Source: an uncultured Prevotella sp. (GTDB taxonomy: Bacteria; Bacteroidota; Bacteroidia; Bacteroidales; Bacteroidaceae). From it: a DNA stretch of 11,202 bases. Shown here piece by piece: positions 1 through 6,517 of the stretch (position 1 is the first letter of the stretch; every line of letters begins with the position of its first letter). Below the pieces are notes generated by a model. It saw only the letters and a program-made list of their open reading frames with translations. It made no database searches and had not been told where the DNA came from. The stretch covers positions 1 to 11,202 of the forward strand of contig USQD01000040.1 of assembly GCA_900556795.1 (NCBI GenBank), given 5' to 3'. The position numbers were made by a program, and so were the translations under genes.

Positions 1-44
1 CCATCCATTTCGAAACTCTCAAAACTAAAAATTTGTATAACACT

Positions 45-60
45 TAATAAGTAAAAGATT
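45..60 (+). promoter_or_regulatory. A-rich translation leader of the major pilin gene
   Basis: The 16 bases before the ATG read TAATAAGTAAAAGATT. The core ATAAGTAAAAGA recurs ahead of the second and third genes (1888-1906 and 3089-3107). There is no Shine-Dalgarno sequence, as is common in Bacteroidetes, so an A-rich unstructured leader probably helps ribosome loading. Only 60 bases lie upstream in this window and no TAnnTTTG promoter element is visible in them. The operon promoter is therefore either further left or not recognisable. Confidence 0.5.
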
Positions 61-1620
61 ATGAAGAAAATGAATTTGCTCGCAATGAGCTTGGTATCAG
101 CAGCAGCGTTATCTTTCTCAAGCTGCAGTAACAATGATGATTTAGGTGGTGGCGCAGGTACACAGTCACAGGTAAAGGGTTTCTATATGACATTGGCCGT
201 ACAGACTCCTACTAGCAATGGTACAAGAACCTCTATTGAAAATCCAATACCTACAGAGGATGCTACCGCAGCAGAAGCAGCTGTTAAGAATGGTACTTTC
301 TACTTGGTTGATGCAAATGGAGCCGTTGTATTTAGCAAGACTCTGACTGGCCAGGATTGGACAGGAGCTATCAAGGGCCAGACTGGTTCTCAGAAGGATG
401 GTAGGACTACACTTCAGATTCAAGTAGAAAATGTAGCTGCAGGTGCTACCTATAAAGTATATTTCAAAGCTGGTTCAACCAATATGGATACTGTAGAGCC
501 GTTTACTATCACAACAGGTACCAAAAAGACAGGCGTGTTTACAGCAGATGGAATTACACAGACATTCACATCAACAGCAGCTTTTGCTAAGCCATGTGAT
601 ACAGACAACAACTTCTCTATGTTCAACCAGAATGATGCAACAACCAATGGTAATGGCTATACTGTCACATTCACTGATGCCAACAAGGTTGAGACCACCC
701 CTGCAAAGGTTATGTACAATGAAGTAGAAAGCCCAATCAAGATTGAGCGTGTAACAGCTCGCGTTGATGTTCCTACTAGTACAGAAAACCTTTTGGCCGA
801 ATACCCAACAAACGCTTCACAGGCATTGAAGAATGCAATTGACGATGCGAAGAAGAAGGTTACAAAGATTGAATTGGTTCGCTATGCACTCTCTAACGTT
901 ACAAATAAGGCATACGTTATGCAGAATTGGAATGTAGCAAATAACGTTTGGAGCCTTGCAATTCCTACAGGCGCAACATTGTCTCAGACAAAGGACGCAT
1001 TCGGTGAGAAGTATTTGCTCAAGGATGGTGGCTTCAAGGCTTTGAAGGGTGCTAAAAATGACTATATCTTTGAGAACAACAAGGATGATGCAACTGCAAT
1101 GTACTTCGAGTACAAGGTTACATTGGATGCAAATCAGTTTAAGAATGCTGCAGGTGAGCTTATGCCAGCAGACTGTACAGATGGTACATTCTATCGTTAC
1201 AACAACGTTATCTACACAAGCTTTGAGCAGATCATGAAGGCTTACGAAGATGTTACAGGTCTCTTCGAGGGTAAGACAGCTGCCCAGTTGAAGACAGAAT
1301 TGGAAAATGCAAAGAAAGTTGAAACAACTGAAGGTGCAAAGGATGTAGAGACCAAGTTGTCAGAATTCCGTGCAAAGTATGGCATCGAGGTGTTCAACGA
1401 GGGTAAGACATACTACAAGCAGGTTATTACAGACAACCAGTTGGACAAGAACGTTATCCAGCGTAACACTATTTACCGCTTGCAGGTTAACAAGATCTTC
1501 AACGTAGGTGCACAGGTTCCTAACGGTGAGATTGACAAGAACGGTTTGTTCTACCTCGACGTAACTGTAACAGTTAACCCTTGGGTTCTCAATACACAGG
1601 ACGTAGAGCTGGGTGACTAA
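61..1620 (+). CDS. mfa1: Mfa1-family major fimbrial subunit (fimbrillin lipoprotein)
   Basis: Predicted shaft subunit of a type V pilus; 519 residues. The N-terminus is a lipoprotein signal (KK, hydrophobic stretch 5-19, then F-S-S-C with Cys22 as lipidation site). A short strand-like segment (about 38-50) is followed by G-T-R56-T, a fitting site for Arg-specific maturation that removes the first strand. A charged, probably helical stretch lies at 401-441. The C-terminus alternates hydrophobic residues and ends N-P-W508-V-L-N-T-Q-D-V-E-L-G-D, the kind of C-terminal strand used in donor-strand exchange. It is first in a six-gene run and followed by a terminator-like hairpin at 1724-1759, as expected for a subunit needed in excess. 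The start is the first ATG of the frame and directly precedes the signal peptide. The symbol is given at family level; orthology to Porphyromonas gingivalis mfa1 is not shown. Confidence 0.88.
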   Translation: MKKMNLLAMSLVSAAALSFSSCSNNDDLGGGAGTQSQVKGFYMTLAVQTPTSNGTRTSIENPIPTEDATAAEAAVKNGTFYLVDANGAVVFSKTLTGQDWTGAIKGQTGSQKDGRTTLQIQVENVAAGATYKVYFKAGSTNMDTVEPFTITTGTKKTGVFTADGITQTFTSTAAFAKPCDTDNNFSMFNQNDATTNGNGYTVTFTDANKVETTPAKVMYNEVESPIKIERVTARVDVPTSTENLLAEYPTNASQALKNAIDDAKKKVTKIELVRYALSNVTNKAYVMQNWNVANNVWSLAIPTGATLSQTKDAFGEKYLLKDGGFKALKGAKNDYIFENNKDDATAMYFEYKVTLDANQFKNAAGELMPADCTDGTFYRYNNVIYTSFEQIMKAYEDVTGLFEGKTAAQLKTELENAKKVETTEGAKDVETKLSEFRAKYGIEVFNEGKTYYKQVITDNQLDKNVIQRNTIYRLQVNKIFNVGAQVPNGEIDKNGLFYLDVTVTVNPWVLNTQDVELGD

Positions 1621-1657
1621 TCCCAATCACTTCGCTTAATCGCAGAAACAGAAAAAA

Positions 1658-1708
1658 ATGAATGATCCGGGGATGTACCCCATCCCCCGTTCTCAAGATA
1701 ATTCTTGA
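1658..1708 (+). other. Possible 16-codon leader ORF
   Basis: ATG at 1658 opens a short frame encoding MNDPGMYPIPRSQDNS and ending at TGA 1706-1708, 15 bases before the terminator-like hairpin. It is preceded by CAGAAAAAA and overlaps the first small hairpin. The position resembles a translated attenuator leader, but a 16-codon frame is easily a chance event and no codon run for one amino acid is present. Low confidence that it is translated. Confidence 0.15.
1669..1687 (+). promoter_or_regulatory. Small stem-loop with TACCC loop
   Basis: GGGGATG (1669-1675) pairs perfectly with CATCCCC (1681-1687) around the loop TACCC. C1668 and G1689 can add a pair if C1688 is bulged. No T-run follows, so it is unlikely to terminate by itself. 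It may protect the 3' end of the major pilin mRNA or act together with the next hairpin. Confidence 0.5.
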
Positions 1709-1723
1709 AACAACAATACGCTC

Positions 1724-1759
1724 AATCTCCCGGGGGCTACCCCACCTCCGGGAGATTTT
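1724..1759 (+). terminator. Probable (partial) terminator after the major pilin gene
   Basis: The arms AATCTCCCGGGGG (1724-1736) and CCTCCGGGAGATT (1745-1757) form a 13-bp stem with one G-T wobble and the 8-base loop CTACCCCA. The descending arm runs into TTTT (1756-1759) and then A-rich sequence. The short T-run suggests incomplete termination. Lying between the shaft gene and the anchor/tip genes, it would lower expression of the minor subunits relative to the shaft. Confidence 0.7.
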
Positions 1760-1808
1760 AAAAAGAAAAAGATGATATTGCCGTCAACAGATGGCGGGAA
1801 CCCCTATC

Positions 1809-1823
1809 GTGCTGAATCAGCAC
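1809..1823. promoter_or_regulatory. 7+1+7 dyad, possible operator or small hairpin
   Basis: GTGCTGA-A-TCAGCAC is a perfect inverted repeat around one central base. As DNA it could bind a dimeric regulator; as RNA it could form a 6-bp stem with a 3-base loop. It sits about 100 bases before the anchor gene. No protein partner can be named from the sequence. Confidence 0.35.
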
Positions 1824-1887
1824 CACTCAACAAGAAAAAAAGGATGCCGGAGGCTACCCCACTTCTTACGCCCTGCGGCACACTAGA

Positions 1888-1906
1888 TATAAGTATAAGT
1901 AAAAGA
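1888..1906 (+). repeat. 19-base leader repeat, copy ahead of the anchor gene
   Basis: TATAAGTATAAGTAAAAGA occurs here and again, identically, at 3089-3107 ahead of the third gene. A shorter form (ATAAGTAAAAGA) precedes the first gene. The distance from repeat to ATG is 20 bases here, 8 at the third gene and 2 at the first. A shared A-rich translation leader is the simplest reading. Confidence 0.6.
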
Positions 1907-1926
1907 ATTAATAAAATACAAACGAT

Positions 1927-3048
1927 ATGAAACATTTCATCATCAAAAACGGTTGCAAAGTGGTTTGTATCTCAGCCATCGCACTCTCTTCGCTTTCATC
2001 ATGCATGAAAGACGATTTGACGAATTGTCCTGCACACAAGGTGTCGCTCAAGTTCGATTATACATATAATGTTGAGAACGCTGACGCCTTCTCCCTGGAA
2101 GTGAAAAACCTCAACGTCTATGTTTTCGACAACAACGGTAAATACTTCGATACCTATACGCAGTCTGCCGACAAATTCGAAACAGGTCACAGCATGGACA
2201 TTACCGACTTACAGGAAGGCAAATATACCTTCGTATGTCTGGCTCGTGACAAGACACCAACAGGTAGCAGAGCCGACGGTGACGACGAGATGGAGTTCAG
2301 CTTCACCCAACTCACACCAGGTGTTTCTACCATCAACGACCTGCAGGAGGAAATGGGAAAGAAAGACGGAGAAACTTCGGTCAACAATAAGAAGTTCACC
2401 GCTCTCTACACTGCCCAGACATCTCTCGACTTCAGAGGAAACCAAGACACATACGGCAATCTGAGTCTGATGAAATGTACCAAGACCTACCGCATCGTGA
2501 TGCTTCCATACGGTAACGACCAAGAGGGATTCGTTGCAGAAAACTTCGACGTAAGAATCAAGGGTTCTGCTGCGCTCCTCGACTACAAGGGCGACAAGGT
2601 AAAGGATGCCAACGGAGTAGAACAGAACAAGCCAATCACCTACGTGCCTTACAACGAGAAACTGGTGGTTAACACCGACGGCAATACTGAGGTAGATGGT
2701 GAAAAAATCGACAAGGCTTTGGTTTACGACCTGTCTTCTTCCAGAATGTTCGAGCGCAAGAATGATGTAAGCACCCGCAACACAGAAAGCAAGGAGTACA
2801 ACGACAAGCGAATCGTAATCACCGACAAGCGCACAGGCAAGGTAATCTTCAACCACTCACTGCCATGGTTCCTCGCTCTCTGCGGCGAGCGCACCGACAA
2901 GGGCTGGGAGGCTCAGGAATACCTAGACCGCCAGGATCACTACACCCTCGTATTCTACGTTCCTAGTCCTGAATACCACATGGTCGCAAAAATCAAGGTG
3001 AACGGCTGGGTTCTCAATCTACAGGACGCAGACCTCGGAGCCAAATAA
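1927..3048 (+). CDS. mfa2: FimB/Mfa2-family fimbrial anchor lipoprotein
   Basis: Predicted outer-membrane anchor that holds the pilus and limits its length; 373 residues, a usual size for the family. The signal peptide ends at L-S-S-C26. The mature start C26-M-K-D-D-L-T-N-C34-P is the family's C-x-x-D-D-L-x-x-C-P hallmark. A strand-rich segment follows (V-S-L-K-F-D-Y, then L-N-V-Y-V-F-D). Unlike the other five proteins it has no Arg at residues 50-60; the first Arg is R107. This fits an anchor that keeps its N-terminal strand and is not proteolytically matured. The C-terminus W361-V-L-N-L-Q-D-A-D-L closely copies that of the major subunit, also at DNA level. It lies second in the operon, after the terminator-like hairpin. 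The symbol is at family level. Confidence 0.87.
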   Translation: MKHFIIKNGCKVVCISAIALSSLSSCMKDDLTNCPAHKVSLKFDYTYNVENADAFSLEVKNLNVYVFDNNGKYFDTYTQSADKFETGHSMDITDLQEGKYTFVCLARDKTPTGSRADGDDEMEFSFTQLTPGVSTINDLQEEMGKKDGETSVNNKKFTALYTAQTSLDFRGNQDTYGNLSLMKCTKTYRIVMLPYGNDQEGFVAENFDVRIKGSAALLDYKGDKVKDANGVEQNKPITYVPYNEKLVVNTDGNTEVDGEKIDKALVYDLSSSRMFERKNDVSTRNTESKEYNDKRIVITDKRTGKVIFNHSLPWFLALCGERTDKGWEAQEYLDRQDHYTLVFYVPSPEYHMVAKIKVNGWVLNLQDADLGAK

Positions 3049-3052
3049 GGAA

Positions 3053-3071
3053 ACAGTGTAACCCACACTGT
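3053..3071 (+). promoter_or_regulatory. Stem-loop between anchor and third gene
   Basis: ACAGTGT (3053-3059) pairs perfectly with ACACTGT (3065-3071) around the loop AACCC, five bases after the anchor stop codon. The sequence after it is A-rich rather than T-rich, so an mRNA-stability or processing element is more likely than a terminator. Confidence 0.45.
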
Positions 3072-3088
3072 ATAGAGAGAAAGAAAAG

Positions 3089-3107
3089 TATAAGTATAAG
3101 TAAAAGA
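3089..3107 (+). repeat. 19-base leader repeat, copy ahead of the third gene
   Basis: This is identical to 1888-1906 over 19 bases (TATAAGTATAAGTAAAAGA) and ends 8 bases before the ATG at 3116. No Shine-Dalgarno sequence is present. The identity across two separate leaders suggests duplication of gene-plus-leader units or selection for the same translation-initiation context. Confidence 0.6.
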
Positions 3108-3115
3108 TTAAAAAG

Positions 3116-4963
3116 ATGAAACGCTATAACTCAACTTTGACCAAGATGACACGCCGGCTAGGCATGGCTATCGCAGCCTTGCTCATGTTGAGCACAATGG
3201 CATCTTGCTCAGACCAAGATTCGCAGGTACCTGCAACTGGCGATGAAGCTTACCTCAACCTGAGCTTCTCTACCGCCAGCACCACGACTTCCAGAGCAGG
3301 CGGAGCTGAGAACATCGGAAACGACGAGACTCAGGCTAATCCTAACCAAGAGAGCGACATTCATAGCATCAAGGTATGGGTGTTTAAATCAGGAACAGGA
3401 GCAAGCGCCAATCCGATTGCTTACAAGGAAGACAACACTCCTACTGCTGTTGGCGGAGGTACCGCCAACGGCAACTACACGCTGAACTTGAGATTCTTGC
3501 GTAAGATCAACGGTGAAGAACTCAAAAACATCGACCTCTATATTCTGGCAAACTCAGAGAGTACCAATATGGCTGAAAAGCTGAATGGCAAGGATTTCCG
3601 CAGCATTACCCGAGCAGAACTGCAAGGTGTAACCTTCGATAATCCATTCGGTATTACAACAGAAGGCAAGGCTCAGACTACAAAGGTTCCTAACGGCAAG
3701 GGTCTCCCTATTTCCCGTGCCATTACCAATATAGAATTAGCCAATCACGTAGCTGATACTGAGATTGAGGCAAAGGGCAAAGGAATTAAGATTCCTCTGG
3801 TTCGCGCCGTTTCCAAGCTGCATTTCTATTTCGCCCGCAAGGCAAATGCCAATACAGAGAATGTAAAGGTAACAAAAATTGAAATAGATGAAAACACCTT
3901 CCCTACAGAAAGCTATGTCTTCCCTGATGAAGAGAACTATGCAACTGCTGATGCCAACAAGGCTGCTACAAGCAATAAGTACGGAACTCCTTCTTATGTT
4001 TCTACTCTCCTCAAGCTTGACGGTGTAGAGAATACCGGAATCAAGGAAGTGGAAGACCCTCTGACTTATAAGCGTGGAGCAACCGAAACAGCCCAGACTT
4101 ATATGGACCGCATGAATACGAAAATCGGCGGACATGATTTGAGTTATCTTCGTGAAACCAATAAGCCTATCACAGGTAAGATTTACTATCAGTTGACTGA
4201 CGAAAGTATAGAAAAATCTCAGGGATTCACCATTCCATCCAGCGGCAAAGCTATCCGCAACCGAGAACTCGTAGTTTACGGCTACTTCCTCAAGGGTGGA
4301 GCTCTCTGCCTCGACTGGCAGGTAATGCCTTGGAACAAGGTAACTTCTGAAATCAGCTGGAGCAATGTAAATTGCCAGATGTTTGCTTGGCATAAATCAT
4401 CTCCAAGTGCAACAAAGGGTGATGAAGAAGGTAAATACTGTCTGGTAAACTTTCCAAGATATGAAACCGACAAGCACAACTCTCTATTGGCTAAGTCATC
4501 AGGAGCAGCCTACTACATCAAGGTAGATGGTCCTACCGGACTGGTTTGGAAAGCTCATCTTACCAATACAGATGATTTTCAATTCTCCTATGGTAGTTCT
4601 ATAGAGAACCAGACAAACTGCGTTTCTACAGGCATCGCCCGAACAGCTCCTTATCAGATCAAGGTAGAAGCCAAGAATCCATGGACAGAAGGAACATCAT
4701 TTGATCAGTTGACAGAATGGGCAAAAGCTAAGGGCAACAATCCTGTATATACCGATCTCTACGTAACCGTATCACTGGATGGCATCCATGAATATGAAGT
4801 TGAAATCAACCCAGATGGTGCCGGAGGTATTTACAAGAAGGGAAGAAAGTTCGCAGGAACTAACACCCGCATCCGCATCTTCCAGCTGCAGGCTACCCAG
4901 GGAACTGCCTACGATAAGCTTCAGAGCAATAGTGGACATTATACTAATTATTTAACAAAATAA
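3116..4963 (+). CDS. Fimbrillin-like accessory/tip pilin with extra C-terminal beta domain
   Basis: Predicted minor pilin lipoprotein; 615 residues. After a basic N-terminus (K2, R3, then R13, R14), a hydrophobic stretch leads to M-A-S-C31. Strand-like A-Y-L-N-L-S-F is followed by T-S-R60-A, a likely Arg maturation site. The fimbrillin part contains I-K-V-W-V-F and L-Y-I-L-A-N and ends near L-D-W401-Q-V-M-P-W406. About 200 further residues form a second beta-rich region with A-Y-Y-I-K-V, V-S-T-G-I-A-R, T-D-L-Y-V-T-V-S and R-I-R-I-F-Q-L-Q-A, a pattern I associate with C-terminal domains of Bacteroidales minor pilins. Its position after the anchor matches Mfa3-like adaptors, but the family match is by context. 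A second in-frame ATG (Met11) is possible; the first keeps the usual leader spacing. Its stop overlaps the next gene's ribosome-binding site. Confidence 0.78.
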   Translation: MKRYNSTLTKMTRRLGMAIAALLMLSTMASCSDQDSQVPATGDEAYLNLSFSTASTTTSRAGGAENIGNDETQANPNQESDIHSIKVWVFKSGTGASANPIAYKEDNTPTAVGGGTANGNYTLNLRFLRKINGEELKNIDLYILANSESTNMAEKLNGKDFRSITRAELQGVTFDNPFGITTEGKAQTTKVPNGKGLPISRAITNIELANHVADTEIEAKGKGIKIPLVRAVSKLHFYFARKANANTENVKVTKIEIDENTFPTESYVFPDEENYATADANKAATSNKYGTPSYVSTLLKLDGVENTGIKEVEDPLTYKRGATETAQTYMDRMNTKIGGHDLSYLRETNKPITGKIYYQLTDESIEKSQGFTIPSSGKAIRNRELVVYGYFLKGGALCLDWQVMPWNKVTSEISWSNVNCQMFAWHKSSPSATKGDEEGKYCLVNFPRYETDKHNSLLAKSSGAAYYIKVDGPTGLVWKAHLTNTDDFQFSYGSSIENQTNCVSTGIARTAPYQIKVEAKNPWTEGTSFDQLTEWAKAKGNNPVYTDLYVTVSLDGIHEYEVEINPDGAGGIYKKGRKFAGTNTRIRIFQLQATQGTAYDKLQSNSGHYTNYLTK

Positions 4964-4969
4964 GGAGGG
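4962..4969 (+). promoter_or_regulatory. Strong Shine-Dalgarno overlapping the preceding stop codon
   Basis: AAGGAGGG begins inside the TAA stop of the third gene (4961-4963) and lies 6 bases before the ATG at 4976. It is a near-perfect anti-Shine-Dalgarno match, unusual for Bacteroidetes and not seen before the other five genes, which have A-rich leaders or weak GGA/GAAGG elements. It fixes the start of the fourth gene and implies translational coupling to the third. Confidence 0.75.
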
Positions 4970-4975
4970 CAAACA

Positions 4976-6475
4976 ATGAAAGCAATATCAAAATACTTTG
5001 CGATGTGTGCAATCGCCCTCTTAGGGCTTGCAAACACATCTTGCATGAGCGATGATATAGAAAGCACTGCTGCTTGCAACTACAGCGTAGTGCTGGAATA
5101 TAAAGTAGGCGGTTCTGCTACTGAAACCCGTGCTGCTACCCGTGCAGAAACAGAGGTTGGCAATGAGATTCTCAATGAGAATCAGATCAATCGCCTCGAC
5201 CTCTTCGTTTTCAAAACAAATGGATTATGCGTCAAGCAGGTTACATTTAATTCTGCAGATGTAAAGGGTAGTCCAACTACAGAATACAAGCACAAGGAGT
5301 TGACAAGCAATGAACTGACACGTTCTGACATTGACGGCAACGATCTCTACTTGGTTGCAAACCTAGACAACTGGGGCAACATCAACAACCTGAATGATTT
5401 AAAGATTGCCACCATCAATCAGGCAACAACCTTCCAGCACAACCAGAAGCAGTCTGCTTTCGTGATGGATGCCAAGATGCTAAAAAAAGAAGTAGTAACA
5501 GGAAAAATTCACCTGAAGTTCCAGCTGAAGAGAGCGCTTGCCAAGATTCGCCTCAACGTACAAGATGACAAGGGCAACGCAGTAGCTCCTACAGCGTATG
5601 CCTGCCAACTGGTAAACTATGCAGCTGATGGTTCCATCATTGAAGAAGGCACCTGCGCCGACAACAAATTGACAAAAGCCGCAGCAGTCGCTACTCCAAG
5701 CCTAATAGTAGAAGGCAAGGCTGTGTTCTACTCATACGCCAACAGTTGGATTGACAAGACAAAGAATCCGTATGCAGAAGAGCCAATCGATGTCAGCAAG
5801 CAGACCTACATCCTGCTCAAGGCAAAATACAATGGCAAGGATTACTTCTACAAGGTGCCGGTTAACAAGCGCCTCTACGAAAGCAACGATGCCGCAACAA
5901 CAGATTGGACCAAATACGAGCCTCTCTATCGCCTCGACCGCAACACCATCTACGACGTAACAGCCAAGGTGGACAGAGAAGGAGGAGATACTCCTGAGAA
6001 TCCGGCAACATTGTATGTGAATCCTATCGTAAGTGACTGGGATGACAACATCGCATGGGACTATACTGATAAGGTAAGCATCGAGATGGAACGAGAAGCC
6101 GGAGAATTTAGAGAAGCTGTGGAAGTTCACTATGGTATTGCCAATGGAGGTGGTCCAGCTATCAAACTGAATAACATTGATACAGGCAACAAAAACTGGA
6201 TCCTTCAGTGCGACAACCCAGACTTTGCGTTCTATGTGGATGGAAAAATCTATGATACAGTAAGTAAGAGCGACATCAGTGGCAACTCATTTACATTCTA
6301 TGTAGTGCCAAAGAGAAACAAAGACTTAGCTGTAGAAAGAAATTTCGACACCAACGTATTTATCGTTCTTGCTCCTGACATGAGAAAGGTTCTGTTCAAT
6401 GTAGGAAATGGAAAACTACCTGGAGATGACTTTAATATCAAGTTCACCCAGGGTGCTGATCGCTCAGGAATTTAA
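4976..6475 (+). CDS. Fimbrillin-like accessory pilin lipoprotein
   Basis: Predicted minor pilin; 499 residues. The signal sequence ends A-N-T-S-C23; the -3 position (Asn) is unusual for a lipobox, but Bacteroidetes tolerate loose ones. The strand Y-S-V-V-L-E-Y-K-V is followed by T-E-T-R52-A-A-T-R56-A, giving two candidate Arg maturation sites four residues apart. L-D-L-F-V-F and L-Y-L-V-A-N-L are shared with the neighbouring pilins. The fimbrillin part ends near V-S-D-W355 and W361. The last 135 residues form a different beta-rich domain (F-T-F-Y-V-V-P-K near its middle) with no motif I can name. It is 12 bases after the third gene with a strong ribosome-binding site, so co-expression at similar level is expected. 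A run of seven A occurs at 5482-5488. Mfa4-like function is possible but unproven. Confidence 0.75.
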   Translation: MKAISKYFAMCAIALLGLANTSCMSDDIESTAACNYSVVLEYKVGGSATETRAATRAETEVGNEILNENQINRLDLFVFKTNGLCVKQVTFNSADVKGSPTTEYKHKELTSNELTRSDIDGNDLYLVANLDNWGNINNLNDLKIATINQATTFQHNQKQSAFVMDAKMLKKEVVTGKIHLKFQLKRALAKIRLNVQDDKGNAVAPTAYACQLVNYAADGSIIEEGTCADNKLTKAAAVATPSLIVEGKAVFYSYANSWIDKTKNPYAEEPIDVSKQTYILLKAKYNGKDYFYKVPVNKRLYESNDAATTDWTKYEPLYRLDRNTIYDVTAKVDREGGDTPENPATLYVNPIVSDWDDNIAWDYTDKVSIEMEREAGEFREAVEVHYGIANGGGPAIKLNNIDTGNKNWILQCDNPDFAFYVDGKIYDTVSKSDISGNSFTFYVVPKRNKDLAVERNFDTNVFIVLAPDMRKVLFNVGNGKLPGDDFNIKFTQGADRSGI

Positions 6476-6517
6476 ATGAGAATATGTGGTTTAAATAAAC
6501 TAAAGGATTAAATCATC

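Larger units (their letters stand above)
1621..1926. other. 306-base structured gap between major pilin and anchor genes
   Basis: No gene of ordinary size is present. The gap holds a 7-bp hairpin (1669-1687), a small inverted repeat TCAAGA-taat-TCTTGA (1693-1708), a 13-bp terminator-like hairpin (1724-1759), a 7+1+7 dyad (1809-1823), a weak long-loop stem TGCCG/CGGCA (1845-1849 with 1876-1880) and an A-rich leader before the anchor gene. TACCCCA occurs three times (1676, 1738, 1855). I found no TAnnTTTG promoter on the plus strand here, so the downstream genes probably depend on readthrough from the first gene or on processing. Confidence 0.7.

Noticed and set aside
32..35. TTTG as a -33 promoter element for the operon
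   Set aside because: No TAnnTTTG follows at 19-21 bases; the corresponding position is at the start codon, so the promoter is not supported here.
1845..1880. TGCCG/CGGCA stem as a second terminator
   Set aside because: Only five pairs around a loop of 26 bases and no T-run follows; too weak to call.
2120..2464. 114-codon plus-strand frame overlapping the anchor gene
   Set aside because: Same strand, different frame, Ser/Thr/Arg-rich shadow translation with no recognisable domain; the anchor frame explains this DNA.
2209..2856. 215-codon minus-strand open frame inside the anchor gene
   Set aside because: It lies wholly within the well-supported plus-strand anchor gene, has no signal, motif or leader of its own, and is a by-product of that gene's codon usage.
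3737..4393. 218-codon minus-strand open frame inside the third gene
   Set aside because: Fully antisense to a pilin gene with clear family features; composition looks like a reverse shadow and no start context is present.
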